DNA of 64,000 bases from Gymnogyps californianus. Its lineage: Eukaryota; Chordata; Aves; Accipitriformes; Cathartidae. Position 1 is the first letter of the stretch, and each line of letters starts with the position of its first letter. The position numbers and the translations under genes are program-made. Below are positions 12,791-27,095 of the stretch, piece after piece. Under the pieces are notes generated by a model. The model worked only from the letters and a program-made list of their open reading frames with translations, did no database searches and had not been told where the DNA came from. The stretch lies in the NCBI RefSeq assembly GCF_018139145.2, contig NC_059478.1:20801001-20865000 (forward strand), given 5' to 3'.

Positions 12791-13110
12791 GTTATGAGCT
12801 AATTGGGAAAGAAGTAAGGAGAGCTGAATTGAAAGAATTGTAATAAGACTAAATTCAAGAACAGAATGAGAAAAGGGAGTCCTAAAAGAAAAAAAATCTA
12901 GAGGAGAAAAGTGAAGAAAAAGGCTAGAAAAAAAGTGCTGTAAAAGACAAAACTCTCAGTGAGGTAAAAAAATAAAAAATTAGTTTCACAGTAAGAGCCA
13001 GTGTCCTTAGAAGAAAGGAACAAAATCGCAAATTACCCAGAGTAAAAGAGGGACAAATGAGATTAACCTATTGGACACAGATAAGAGGCAGAAATACTCA
13101 AAGTGGAAGT
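12791..13110 (+). repeat. Purine-rich (A/G) low-complexity stretch
   Basis: About 320 bases dominated by A and G on the plus strand, with many AGAAAA-like words and few pyrimidines. Strand-asymmetric composition of this kind is common in introns and old poly(A)-rich insertions. No source gene or element identified. Confidence 0.6.
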
Positions 13111-15865
13111 AAAACAGATACTCATCTACAACGTTTACAGAATCTTTGTGCTAGCCAAAACACAGGAGATGTAGCCTTGAACTAGCAACAAGGTGAACTC
13201 CAAGTAAGTACCATGAACAGATGATTAAGAATGGACAACATAGATGTATGATAACGGAAAGACAACTATTTGGGGACTGAAAAATGTGCAGTGTATTGAA
13301 TATTTTTGAGGAAGTATTAGGAGAAGCTGACACTTTGAATTAAATACTCTAAGAGGCATATTTGCAGGACTTGAGAGACCCCAACTGGGTAGCTGAAAGG
13401 CAGAGGCAGGAAAAAATTGACAACAGCAGCCTGAGGAGCAAACAGTTGCATCTGGAAGAAATGAAGGGCAGATTTTTCTCTCAAATTTGACTTTGAAAAT
13501 TGCTTTCAAACAGAACAAAACCCCTAACAACAGTATTCTTCCTAATTTCACTTTTAGGTTACAGAACCGGTTTAAGTAACAAACAAGAACTTCCTCCCTT
13601 TGTTAATTAGATGGATATATCGTATGCAAAAACATTCCTTATGGACACTTTGATTTCAGGAGGTCTTCACTTACGAGCTGCCCCAGGCATGGCAGTGATA
13701 GCTAAAGAATGCTTTTTCTACATTCCCTCTCAATAGTTATTTTGTCTGTTCACCCTTTCTGGACAGAGGGAATCATGACGGAATGAACTGGAGAAACTCA
13801 GGTGTGTCCTTTGCTAGTAGGTGACAAAGAGAATTCTTGCCATTTACTCTGAAACAAATAGATACTCCTTAACTCTCAGATTTTAATCTCATGTGCTACA
13901 GCTAATACAGGTAGAAGCTAAATTATATAACCTACCTTCTGACTGTCACATCTCGAGCCCAATTAAAATAGTCAGTCTCGGGTTTCAGCATGGTTCTTAT
14001 CTGACAGGCATGGCACCAGACTTTCTTGTCAGGATTCAAGAGGAGCATTTCTGTAGAAGACATGACATATCTGAGTTAAAAATTCCAAAGGTTAGTCTGT
14101 TTTATTCCAAGTAAATCTTTATGTTTCCTTTTGTTCTACCTGAATTTGTGGAGTTTTACTAACTCACAGAACAAGCTCTTGTATAAGTCTTCTAATACTG
14201 CCTGGCTGATGTTAATCCAAAATAAAGTAAAAATAGTTTGTCTAGAAATTAGAGATTGAGAACTGGGTAAACCACAGAGAAGAGATTTGTTCAGATGTGC
14301 TGTTCACTGATATGCACGAAAATATATATGAAATCCTGAAGCTGTATTGATGTCCTAAGTTCTTGCAGTCACTGCTTAGATTCTCTGACAACTGAGTATG
14401 GATTGTCAGGGCAAATATATGAAGAACTGGAGAAAACTGTGGGGTCTTGAAGTTGGGGTTTGATGTCTGAAGTTGTGTGAACTCTGATTATATTCTACTG
14501 TTTCAGCCCCAGTCTGTCTCTAATTTTATACCTGCTCTGTGTGTATGTACTATGGAGTGCTCTTTTCTATTAAAAGACATCACGTGAGGTACATATTGCT
14601 TAGCAGTCATCCAAACTGTGCCAGTGGGTTTCTTTTATCTAAATCAACAGCATGTGTGGATGCTTGTTGCAGATTTCAAGTACACTATGCCAATGATTCA
14701 CACAAGGCAAAGGCCTGTTTGTTGAAAAGAAATCTATGGCCATGGCAATTACGATGTAGCTGAACTGTTCTAATGGTGAAGTGTCTTTGATTCTATATAA
14801 TAAAAACCATGCAGCCTTGGAACTATTTATTAAAATGTTTTAAAATGTATTATAACTATTGATTTGTGGATGGGCAGAATGAAAAAAGCAGAAACATTAT
14901 ACAAGGTTCGGGAGAATGCCAACTGCTTTGAAGTTGTGTTTTAACTTCTGCAGTTACCTTTCCAAACTCCACGGCCATCCTCAGTGGATTTGATTCAGAT
15001 GCTCAAGGTTAGATTCACTTTACCTGTCTTTAGCCATCAAAAGGGAGCACTTAATCAAAGTTTGCCACCGAGGCACCTTTTGTGGTCAATGGAGAGAGGA
15101 AGACACGTTCAGAGGGTCATTCTGCTGATCTTTTGTTATCACCTACCTGCTCCTCCAAAGATGCTTGCTTTTTCCATTTTTTCACAGAGGAGACGTAGGT
15201 GACTTGCTTAGAGTAGGTGCTTCACTTTCATATGGCTGGTGTGAGCCTCGGTAAATCTGTGCCAAAGCGGACAGCACCACACATCCACAGTGTGTGTCAT
15301 ATTTCTCACCTTTGCAGAAAAGGTTGATAGGTTTCAAAATGCGAAGACTGCACCTCCACTTTACTCAGATGGATGAGTTAATGTAAAAGCCATGTGCTGT
15401 GTGCTTGGATCTTTTGTAACACTTCTGAAAAAATAAAATAAATATTATTAATATAGACCTTTGCATGGGGGAGTGAACTGAGGTTAAAAGTTCATCTGGA
15501 AAATCTCTAACATAGGCTGGAATTAGAACCTGAAAAATAAATTTTGATCTTTTGTCTTCTCTCAATTTGATTGACTCCGATAGAACACAATTAGATAATT
15601 GAAAATATGACTTGAAAAAGCTCCTGCACTAAATTACATAACCATATTGGAATTAAAAAATAGTTTAAATCGGTAACTAAGCCTCCCAACTCGAATAATA
15701 CAAACAGTTAATCTTTAGTTTCATAGCTGAATTAAGAACATGAAAATGATTTTGCTTGTGGTCACCTTAAAAGTAATTGTATTTTTTCATCTCTACACAA
15801 ACCCCAGAATTTCATTTTCATTCAGATGAATTATTGAATTTCTTTTTTGCTTTCTTCCGGCTTCT
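13111..15865. other. Anonymous noncoding DNA
   Basis: No gene recognised. The minus-strand frame of 108 codons at 13225-13551 shows no recognisable motif. Confidence 0.65.
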
Positions 15866-15891
15866 TATATATATATATATATATATATATA
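15866..15891. repeat. (TA)13 microsatellite
   Basis: Thirteen uninterrupted TA units. Self-complementary, can extrude as a cruciform, and likely polymorphic. Confidence 0.97.
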
Positions 15892-17125
15892 CTCAGATTT
15901 AATTCAAATTAAGTAAATGTTTTCAATCTTCATTTTGGAAATAAAATGCTTCATCTTAAAAAGAGCAAAAATAAAGGTACTTTTTTTCTTGAATTATTTT
16001 TTTCTTTAATCAAAAATATTTGCCAAATTCAGCATTGACCACAAGCAATTTCAATCACAGATTAAATTCTGGGGAAAAATACTTCTGCTTCTTAGAAAGT
16101 ACAGTTCAGATCTATTGAAACATTGCAATGACTGGGAATTATCATCCTTTAAAATGAAAATGGAAGTTAAAAAAAAGTTCAAATGACTTTATAAAGAATT
16201 TACAGGAAGTTCGTAGTGAAGTGTACTCCTGATTTTGCAAGGATTATATCCTTGCCCAAATTAATTTAATGAGAACTTCCAGCAACAAACATAGAAAATA
16301 CACGTTCATCTTTTGCCAGAGGAATGTCTGAAAAAAATATTTTTTCAGTGTCTCTACAGAATTAATTTAGTGCAGCTCTAAATTTTGGAAGATGTTATTT
16401 TAAAAATGTGGCTTAATTGTTCTGTATGGCAAAATGGACTCTCCAGTAATACACAGTTTTAATGAGTGTAGCATAAAAGATCTGTCTGTAATGCTTATTT
16501 TCACTTTAGTTTTTTAGTAATTATAATTATTCAAAATAATTTTATAATCATTTTAGGTAGATTTTTATTTTTATAGTGTTATTTGAAAGGAATACTCTAC
16601 ATTGATTAATCCTAGCTGGATCTCTTAGTCTATAGCCACTATATAGTATTTAAAATTTAATTCCATAGTGCATAAGATTTTATAGGTCTAGGATTCTGAA
16701 AATCAAATTTGTTTAATATCATTAAATATTTCTTACATCCCCCCCAAACCCTGATTTCCTATTATATAGGAATAGTACATATTCTTTTTTACACCTTGTA
16801 GTGGTTTGTAGAACAGAATGAAGCATTATACAAAATATAATTTGAATGCAAACAATTTTTCTGCACCTTATTTCAAAGTGTGTACGTTATTGCTTATAAA
16901 TCCAAATATGGTGAGTTATTTTATCTTTCAACAGGGTTCATGATAAAAAACAGCTAAGCCTGTTTCAGAGCAGAACGTCTCATGTTCAGAGCACAGTTTT
17001 AAAGTATAACAGTAGTAAAAATGGTATCACTGAATACACTGTAACCTAACATCATTTTACATTTTCATGATACACTAAGATTGTACTATGAAACAGATAT
17101 AATTTATGCTTATTCTGGCATTTAA
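15892..17125. other. Very AT-rich section
   Basis: Among the AT-richest kilobases of the window, with many TAATTA/ATTA words and almost no CpG. It includes a perfect inverted repeat at 16328-16348 (arms CTGAAAAAA and TTTTTTCAG, loop ATA). Such composition is seen in gene deserts, matrix-attachment-like DNA and conserved noncoding elements. Which of these applies cannot be told without a cross-species alignment. Confidence 0.6.
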
Positions 17126-17141
17126 TTTTTTTTTTTTTTTT
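17126..17141 (+). repeat. T16 homopolymer
   Basis: Sixteen consecutive T. Possibly the reverse complement of a poly(A) tail, but no element body is recognised on either side. Confidence 0.95.
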
Positions 17142-20100
17142 AACTGAAATGGGTGGACTTGACAAAACTCAGGTTAATGGGGTAGCAGGAGATGAAAATC
17201 AAAGAAGCTTTAATGCTTATTTTCCAATCCATCCTCCACGTGGTTCCCGTCTAAATGCGAGCTTCATCTGAACTGATGCGTTTGACAAGTTTCCTTCTCC
17301 TCTGCATCAGGACCTGAGAGGCAGGAGTATGAGATGGTTAAGAAAGTCTCTGGAAGATTACTGCTGGCATAGTTTTCTTTATTTCAAGGGAATTGTCCAA
17401 TGCCCTCATACCACCAAGTTTATGTGTGAAAAATGTCTGGAGCATTTGTTGATTGCAAGCTTGCATATAATGTTACAAAAATAAATCCACAGATTACTAT
17501 TTTTAAAGAATCTGTATTGCTTACAGTGATAAAATATTTAGTCTACTCTGAACACATGAAATGATGGAATTATATTTTGAAAAGAAATTAAATAGGCTTC
17601 ATGGTGAAAGAGGAAAGTAAGTTTGAGAATAACCCTCTGTTTTTTGCAGAATAATCCCTGTAATGGTCACATATATCCACATGATTAAGGAATTAATTCA
17701 CATTATCATTTAACTTCTGTCATTGAATACTTATGGGCAGCAAAACATGGTGATCCTCACTCTAGAATGCATCACCACAAGCTCTGACAGATTAAGTGCC
17801 CACATTATAACTGGTATCTTCACTGGATCATGACAGATCACTGTGCTTTGGAAGCACTTGTTTAATGACATGATTTACAGCTCACTGAGGGGAGCAGAGG
17901 AAGAGACAAAGGGCTGTTATGGAGCATGCTGCTGCAAGTGAGTGATGCCGTGTAAATGTGGGCTGTTATGAAACTACATCATCATGGGCATTTGTAAAAT
18001 TGTCAATAGCCATCAGTTAACAAACCAATGTTTCTGGTTCACTGAACACTGGTAAATGAGACACCTTAAGAGTCAATTCTGTATCTTCAGAGAAAGGTAT
18101 GTTTGTGTTGTTCAGTGTCACTGGACAGAGTATGCTGTATGTTTGCTGACCTTTTAACTAATAAAAAGAATTAAGTCATGTTAATGCAGAAAAAAAAGGT
18201 TTTCATACAGAGCAAACTCAGGTGAAGAACTCAAGCTTTATTTCCGGGTGGTGGCATATTTTAATTGCTCTAAACATCCCCAGACTGCATGATATGGAAT
18301 TTACAAGGATGAAACTTTTAAGTAACTAGTTGCAAAAATGGCAGTTTAAGTTAGAAACATAGTAAATCTTTAAATTCTAAATTTGCAGGGAATTAAAAGC
18401 CATTACTTAGAAAACATTCCTGAATTCTGTTACCTTGACTGTAAGTTTAGTTTTAGAAAGTCCTTTTGAAAACTTTACTCTATCCTGCTGCCAAAGAGGT
18501 TCGGTGTAGCTGTTTACATACAAAAACTGTAATGATTTAATTCATGAATTGTCAGAGGCAGTATGGGTTTCTGCCTTTTGATCCTTTTGCGGTCCTGCAG
18601 AGATTGAGCAATATGTCTGGTTTATGTAGGGAAAGTTACTGTAAAAGTTATAAAGGCCATTCCTTGTGATCTTCAGCTCTTTTTTTGCCTTCAACCTGAA
18701 GTCCGCAGGGAAAAGCCCCTGTTCAAAGGGGAAGCAGCCGATAGGATTCATAGAAAAAGTGGGAGATTGTGCAACACTTCACACTAGGTTGCAGCATGTC
18801 TTTTTCCCTATGTTTTTACTGCCTTGAATTTTCCTTCAAGTCCCAGAAGCATTGGCAGAAGCTTTCTTCATTCACTGGCCCTTGGCTCTGTTACGTGCTG
18901 ATATCAGTTCCTCCAATTTCCAGGTTGCCGAGAAAGACCAGACAAGATGTTGCCAATGTTATCATGATAGCTTCTGCCTGAACAAAACTATTTCAGTAGC
19001 AGGGCTTAATGTTCTTAATGATTTACCTTCCAAGACCATGACTGCTACTGGATATCCTAGGATAAGGTGATCATCTTACATCCAAAGGCAGCTTTCCTTC
19101 ATCTCATATTCCAGATGGATATCAGAAGAGATCATATTCTTCAAGTATTCAGATGTTAGTGCTGATAAAAAACCTGCATTGCTAGGTGGAAAAGATTGTA
19201 ACTTCATAAGAGCAACATCAATTCCGTCCTGTTACTGCATAGGTAATTGGTTTTGTTGGTCTGTTCTCTCTTTTTTAAGTAGTTGGTGCTTTCATTAGAT
19301 CTGTAACAGTGCTATACATTCCTCTCAAAGGCTAAACGATACCCTACCTCTCTTCCCTTCAAAAGGTTTTACAAGAATTTTTCCACTACTAGTACAGCTA
19401 CCTCCCTGTTCTCATTTGCTTCTTGCCATACTGAACCATCTGAACTGCTAGTAATGCGTTTGCTGTCATACACTCATATGACACCTTGTTAGGTAGCAGT
19501 TCTAAAACCTACTGGAATTGAGGAGATGCTCATCACAGAACCTCCCTCTAAAGTAATTTGAGAGGAGTGTCTTAGGCCATAACTCAAGCCCTTAAACCTG
19601 TATAATTTCATGTTCTACTTAAAGTAAGTAATCCATTTCCAGAATTTTATCTTAAGCTACTTTCTAACCACAATTTTCTTGAAATTGGCTTTATTGTTTC
19701 CTTGAAGGCTGAAAAGTCATCGGTGTGAAGACTATCAGCAGGTTGTGTTAAAGTTTATAATAATGTAGTAATTTAGGATTCCCAGGTATTACATTCGTTG
19801 TAATTAAAGTCGAGTCTTCTCTAGCACATCCTGCTATTTCTGTTTTCTTTCTACTTATGTTAGTGCATACAAGGAATTTGCTTGGTATGATCAGATCATA
19901 CTTTATCATTATGCTCTTTAAACATTGATGTCTAAGGTTTCATTCAGCAGAGGTGCAAAACAAGTTTTCTTGGATTAGACTGCCACCCACTGCAATGACC
20001 AGTATATCACCTGGGAATCATAGAGTGTTCCTAGTTATTTTGTCACCTGCTCCAATTCCTGGCATTGCAGAGTTCTAATAGATGGGATTTTGTGGAGCAA

Positions 20101-23100
20101 AGAAAATAAGTAACAGGTCTCCTCTGCCTTTTTGCCTATGGAATAGGACCATAGTGATATGCAGTTACATCTCTAAAACACACAGACAGCCTGTTTGGAA
20201 CCTGTCTGGGGTATCTAGTTGCCCCTTTTCAGGCCTATGGAATTTGCCCCAAAGGCAAAATTTTCCTGTAGGCATTAACTTAGTTTTGGTAGAGAGCGTG
20301 TATGCTGAATTTCCTCGTTCCCGTTAGCAGTACATTCTTCCACGTGTTCTTAGTGCTTACTTCTTAGGTCACATTACGGCTTAGTTATTCTAAGGTGGAA
20401 GCATGAAAAGCAACACTCACTTCCACCTCCATGTAGAAAAAAGTAAATTCCATAATGTAAGAGTCTGCTTAGAAGTCAGCAGTTTGTTTTTAATGTGTTG
20501 TGGTTTGTTTGTTTGGTTGGGTTTTTTTAACACAAATTTAATGTTTTTATGGTTCATAAACATGGTTTAGAAGGATTCTTGTCAAACTGAAATCTTGTGA
20601 TTTTTCTTACTTTTCTCAATAACCTTTCCCTCCTCCCTTGAGCTGTTGCTGGTAACAAACCATAGTTTGAGAGACTGCTGTGGTGGATTCCATGATCTGT
20701 GAGAACTAGTGCCCAGAATTGCTCTCATTCAATGAGGAAGAAAATCATACCTCATTAGTAGGGCAATCTACGGATAAAAGAGGAGTGCCCTGTCCTCCAG
20801 AAAAGTTTCATTTCTCTTTGGTGATCAAAGTATACAATACACAAACAGTGTTTAATGCCAATCACATGAATAATAGAGAATTTCTTCCCTCAAAACATTG
20901 TGAAGACATCTAGCATTTTGCAGGAGGCACTCAGCATCTCACAGAATTATACCGTAGGAGGGAATGTGGAACTCTTTTAAAGGGTATGACTGACATTGCA
21001 TAGGAATTCCATACAGTACTTACTGGAATATCAATATGAAATTGTAAATGACTGGTTCGTATTTAAATGTGGAAGTTAAACAAGTTCTGCTCTTGTTTGA
21101 GGAATGTAGGCTCTTGAACCAGTGGTGGGGAAGGTGATGGACAGAAATGATGCAGTAAAAATGGATGGAAGTAATGGAAATTGGAGCCTCAGAGTCAGCA
21201 GGATTTTTAAGCTAACTGAAATTGAAGGTCTGAAGGAAAGCATGCACTGAGAACCAAATCACAGAGCAAACCCCCCAGAAGGACTGTTGCATCTATAAGG
21301 ACATTAAATAATACTAATATCATAGCTGGTCAAATACACAGTCGATTAAAGTATTTTGACCCTGTGTTTATCTGTTAAGGCCCATCTTTGACCACAACAG
21401 AAAAATGAGTGCTCTCTGAAATATAAAGTGTTAGTATTTCATTCTTGCATTCTACTACACCTATAACAAAGCTGAAGATCGAAGTTGTATTATGGCTTCA
21501 CCAAGAAGTCTGGTAGTTCTACACCTGCACACTGAGTATCCTGGGGAAATGTTCCTCTCCCTGAAGATGCTTCAGGCTCAGTACTCCTGCACCCTCCTAA
21601 TGCCTGTGAAGTGTTTAGAACACATTTTGTTGAAATTAATTGAATACACAAAATCAAAAAGAGCTGAAAAAATGTTAAAAGATTTATGAATACTGGTGAA
21701 TGATCAGAGCACACAAAACCTTAGAAGCCTTCCATCTTATCTTACATATGAGCCTCCTTTGATCTTCTTCCTCTCAATCTTTTACATGGCTTTCTTGTGC
21801 TATTATAATTGTTCTGCTAATATTGTAGCAGAATGAAAGAATCAGTCAAAGTCCAGCCAGAAGGTGGCAACTTGCAAAAATTTGAACATCTATTTAATTT
21901 TATATACAACTAATTTTTTTAAGTCTGTGTAACAATTCACTGAAGTTAAACAATTTGTACAGTTTAAGAGAATCAAACCTTACACAGTGTTTTGGTAAAG
22001 AACAGTTTGCGTCACTATCTCTTTAGGTATTTATTTTTATGAGTAAATGAAAAGTTAAAGATTAAAAATATATCCAATTTAAGAAAGAGATTACTGTCCA
22101 GTTCAGGAAAGTAGCTTGTAAATTTAATGTCATTTATAATTTGCTTAGTTAAAAAAATAGACTGAAAACCACTACTTATTAAAATATTGTAAATGACTGT
22201 AATTTTATCACTGCTGCATAAAAATGTAGGACTGAAACTTATTCATATAGAGCAAAACAGTGCATATAAGAATTAAAAGAACTAGCATCCCTTGCCCCAT
22301 AGTTTCTTGTATTTCAACGTAAGACAAAGTCATTTCATCTTCTTTTAGGATTTTTGAAGACATGCTGGGCTATAGGTATTAATTTTAGAAAACATTACCT
22401 TAATATAAAAAAAAAAAAAGGAAAGATCATGGGCTTGTATAAGAAGTGTGTAGCTGATCCTAGTAATCCATTTAACACACTCAGGAAGTGTGGCTTGTTA
22501 GCATCAGGCCTAATTCCTTATGGAACATTTAGATTGACGCTAAGGAAATATGAGATGATAGCTTTCAAAGTCAATAGTGTTTCCTCTTCTACCAAGAGCA
22601 TTAGAAACTTCTCAGAATAAGGTTGTATGACAGTTTCCATTCTATGTCCCTCTTCATTTGTTTAGAAAATGTTAAAATTTTCACTTTTAAATTTTTGATG
22701 TGTTCATAAGCACCATACCTGTACATTAGATCATGATCAATACTGAGAAAAAAAAATCTTATGAAAAGTATTCCTAGAGCAGAAGTTGAAGGCTGCAATT
22801 TGGAATAAACAGTGTTCTTTACTGATTGGGGAGCAGTGCCTGCCTTTATCCTACAATAAACCCAGTTTGGTCTCTGTTCCTCTTATTAATATTTTATTAC
22901 TTGTAGTATGTACTCATGAAGAAGTACACTAAGTGCTATGTAGGCATAGGACTTCAAACTGGCCCCAGACGATTTAGCATCTCAATGGGTGCGCCTACAT
23001 TAGCATTTCAGCTTGCTTAGAGGTGTGCTTTCAAAGGGAATTTCCTGATTATCCCCACTTACCATGCTTTGGTTCCCATCACAGAGCACATTTCAGGGAC

Positions 23101-26100
23101 ACTTGAGGACTGTGGAAAACTCTAGTGGACTTCACAGTGATATATACAAGTTGACCATACTGCTCCTTTGGTCAGCCATGGAGTTGGTACACTGTAGAAG
23201 TAGTCTTCTGAATGCTTAGGAGATCTGTGTCACTGATCCTGGAGGAGGTTGGTAGGGAACCCATGCACAGGTTGCTGAAGTGTGATGTACATTCCTTAAT
23301 GCTTGACTGATATTAAACTGTTGCTTGGCACCTAAAGGTCTTCATAGGAAGAGATGAGAAAAGTTCCCTGAGCACTTGGGGGTCCAGCAGACAGGCTGGG
23401 CAAAGTCTTCTAGTATACTTTGGAAACTCAGCAGCTGGGAAACATGCTGAAGAAGTTTTATTTTGAGGAGAGGATTTTAATTAATTGCACAATTACAGTA
23501 TTGTCATGAAACAGCTGAAGAGTCCTCTTCAGCCTTGCCAGGTTTCCAAAGAATGAGTCTCAGAAGCAGTTTCTGTTAAATACCCTAGGAAATGCTGCAA
23601 TAATAGAAAATTTAGCTTTCACATTGAAATACACAGGAGATGGCCTGATCTGCAAGTTTAGCTCTGCATACTTGTATGAATGAACTACAAAACGTAGTCT
23701 TTAGCTCTGTGGTCCTGTGCTATTTCTAATGTGTGTTGGGGGGCACGCACATACCTACATGTAAAGGCACCACCCATTTTTTTCTACAACCTTAGATACA
23801 CATTTTGCATCTTGTAAAGGATCAATGTATAATGTGATTATGCAGTCACCTAAATTGCTACATAATTGTAGTTCATTTTGAATGTGCCATATAATAGTGC
23901 TTCAGAATCTAAGCTTTCATTGCAAGAGTAATTAAGCCTCTGACCCTTATGGTTACAAAGATAACCTTCAAAATGTCAGATGAACCTAAGCAGATGCGTT
24001 GATGTCTCTCTGTATGTGCAGACAGCTTGAAACAGTAGCTTCAAGAAAATGATACTATGTGCTGCCCCCTTCATCCTGATGGGTGCTGCCTCTGAAGGAA
24101 GCCTAACACAAGCGCTGTTGTTAACTATTTCACAGCTGATAGATTTAGCAGAAACAGCCAACCACAGAGCTTCTCTGACCTTTTTAGAGATAATTAAAAG
24201 AAAATGAAATATAGGTTAAGCTTATCTATGGTAGGGAAGAAATGAAGAATTAATTTGTTTGCCATGAATTTAATATCATTCTCGTTGTGCTCAAAATATT
24301 GAAGGAAGGTGCTGATACAACATTCCTCATCCCCTTGACAAAAATAGCAAGTAGTGAATAACCAGCTCCGCTGTTTCCCATCCAACTGCCCTAACTCCTT
24401 CCTTCTCATCAACATCTTCTGTCACACAGTTGATGTAATGATTTCAGTTTCTTTGGAATAAATGCTCTTCTGTCTCCTTTTGCCATCCAATTGAGTTATG
24501 CATCCAGTAATAAAACATGTAAAATAGGTGGATGTAAAAAAAAAGTGGTAAAAATACATATGTTAAAGAAGAGGGCATATATCCAGGAAGAGAGTGTAAA
24601 TCCAAAAAAGTTATTCTGGGAATTATTACAATGTAGCTAGAGTAAACCTACTGTAATACAGTATGTCTGGATATTCTTTGTAACCAGATTTGTATTTTTA
24701 GATGTATTTTACCTTTAAATGAAAAATACTGTATTGTTTCTTGTCATAGTGCATAGAGAAGAGATCCAGGTTAAGATTCTGCTTGCTGTCTGCATGATAG
24801 TTTTTACAGGATGCTGGCTGGTAACAGTACAACAGGATGCACTGCTGGGTCGTGTTTTCTGGGAAACTGAGCAGAAGCACTGAAGATACGAAAGCTGCTG
24901 CTTGACACTGCTGCTTTGGAAGCCTAGTGAGGACTCATGAGAACTATTCATCTGTTTCATGACAATACTTTAATCTTGCAATTAATTAAAATCTTTTCCC
25001 AGTATACAAGCCTTCCTTCATCAGCCTGACATGCCATGCATGGAGAAGAACAAGAATTGGCAAAGAGTTGTACAGATTTGTGACAGAATTCCAAACAATG
25101 CAACATTGATTATTTAGATCAGCATAGGCTAAACTTTCAGGCAATGCAGTGCTTAAATGAGAAGGGAGATTCACCCTTGAGAAATCCTCAGGTCAGAATT
25201 CTAAGTCTGCATTTTTTCCTGACGGTTTTAGGACAGAATATTGTATTAGTTGCATGAGACTTTATGGGAGGGATGCGAAGACCGCTATAGTAATAGAACC
25301 ATTCCCACTGATTTTTACATGCAATTGTATGTGTTTTGAGCTATGCAACATATTCTTTTCAGTGCAGTGCACCCAGTTCAGTTGAGCTAAATTTGAAATT
25401 TTCCTTCAATAAAAAGAAATAGCTGATATGATAGCTTAGTATCAGACTGGTATAGGCTACTTTAGACTGTCTTTTTCTCATTTTAATTTAAGGAAAAGTA
25501 ACTTCCTAATCCTTTCCTATGTTTATATAGAGGCTTTGAGTGAAAGTAAGGCGGCTCAGACATTCAAAAGCTCACTTCTCCTGCCTGTCAAGAGTGCAGT
25601 TCTCCTTGATTTCACTTTTAGCATCACTGCTACTGGTACTTCTAATGTCAGGAAGAGATGCATTCCCTAGCACTATGTGTTTCACGCAAATGAACTTCAC
25701 TGTGGAAAAAACTACTGAGAGATGTAATAGAGATAAAATCCTGAAGCACTAGATTATAATATGATATGATTATATTATATTATAATTTCAGGAATTTCTT
25801 CTAGTGCTGGTAAAACTTGATTTTCAAATAGAGATATGATCAAGGGGAGGCATGTCTCCTTTTAATACATTACATTTCCACGACATGATATCATTTCACT
25901 CAATTGAAACCTCAAGTAAGCAAATAATTTTTAGTCAGTGTGTGTTGGGGAATAGTTATATTTCCCATAGGAACTCTGTGAACATGGAAACACTTTGACA
26001 AGTATTATCAGTATTAGTCAGACACTAACAGTGATTAATGTTGGTTTTGGGCATTTTCTGTTTTGAAGCTTAAGACAAAGCCAGATGCAGTTGAGCCTAG

Positions 26101-26353
26101 GTGGATGCTGTGGAACAGCACAGTTGCTTGTGTCGCATCATGGGAGGTGGGCATGACATCTGCTTGTCTCAGTAGGGGGAATGTTGCAAAGCAGGTCTGT
26201 ACCTCCATGATAATATTTGAATTTTCCTTAGGTGAGCTCCCCTTTTGCTATCTACAATGTTGAAAAGAGACAGTATAAGTGATTAAGAGGAGCCCTATGG
26301 ATGTCACTGTCTTAGGTTACATGATGCTGTCACTCTATTATTGATAGTGAAAT
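17142..26353. other. Anonymous noncoding DNA
   Basis: Over 9 kb with no recognised gene, RNA or mobile element. Contains an A-run at about 22409-22420 and a TA-rich patch at 25755-25792. The segment around 17720-18010 is unusually balanced in composition and free of simple repeats, so it would be worth checking for conservation, but nothing in the sequence alone proves function. Confidence 0.6.
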
Positions 26354-26494
26354 TGGCTTGCTGTGTGGCTTTTACTTGATCGGTTAACCTCTGCCTGCTT
26401 CATTTCCCCCCTCTGCATGATCAAAACACTAATAATACTTGCTTTCCTTTGTAAAGTGCTTTGACATCTGTGGCCATAAAGCACTTTACAAATG
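26354..26494 (+). mobile_element. MIR-like (amniote tRNA-SINE) fragment
   Basis: Reads in the order typical of a MIR/amniote core-SINE 3' half. A GCTGTGTGGC-like start is followed by a GGTTAACCTCTGCCTG block, then CATTTCCCCC..CTGCATGA, an AATAATACTTGC block, and a tail with GTAAAGTGCTTTGA and AAAGCACTTTACAAATG. The tRNA-derived head is not visible. Divergence is high, as expected for elements that predate the bird-mammal split. The family name comes from remembered consensus order, not a search. Confidence 0.75.
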
Positions 26495-26997
26495 TTTTCT
26501 CTAAAGGCACACCTCATTTGTGTAAGAAACATGTATTTGGACAACACGTAGGGAATGCTGAGAGGGCAAAGTAGAGAGGTGAAAGAAGTGCAGAGAACAA
26601 GAAAACAAAGAATGAGATGGGTAGAACTGGTAAGTTGCTGTGGTGTTCACCAGTGACTGAATTGTTCCGTCTCTAAACCAATATTACATTGCCGAAATAC
26701 AATTTCATTAGATTATCTTTGACCCACATGAAACATTCAGTATTTTGCAGTTTGCTAGATCAGACTTCACTGTTTAATGTGTTTTTCAGATACTTTGATA
26801 TGTTTTGCTTCATTGAATCAACTCCAGCAGTTTTCACTTCTTCCCTCTCATCTCTCTCTGAAGTATAATAAATATTGCTTTCCAGCAATAAAGAGTAAAT
26901 GTTTGGGTGATAAAAAATATGTAAAATAAATTCTGCCATGCCAGATAAATATAATTTCATTAATCACGTATGCTATATCTTAGAATATATTATACTG
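26495..26997. other. Spacer between two MIR-like fragments
   Basis: AT-rich anonymous sequence with no recognised feature. Confidence 0.6.
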
Positions 26998-27095
26998 CTA
27001 CAGCACTTCACAAACTCTGAAATGAAAGAACAGGTAAAAAACAGTACTTTACAGACTGGAACATTGGGTGGAGTTAAGTGATTTGCTGAAGATCT
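26998..27095 (-). mobile_element. MIR-like fragment, inverted
   Basis: Read on the plus strand, it follows the reverse complement of a MIR 3' half. GCACTTCACAAACTC is followed by TACTTTACAGACTGGAAC and GGAGTTAAGTGATTTGCTGAAG, corresponding to the familiar fraction 'ttacagatgagg...gttaagtgacttgcc'. It faces the fragment at 26354-26494, so the two may be independent insertions or an inverted pair. Confidence 0.65.

Noticed and set aside
14193..14205. 13 bases identical to the start of the miR-200 family mature RNA
   Set aside because: No complementary arm in the flanks, so no precursor hairpin; a 13-base match is expected by chance.
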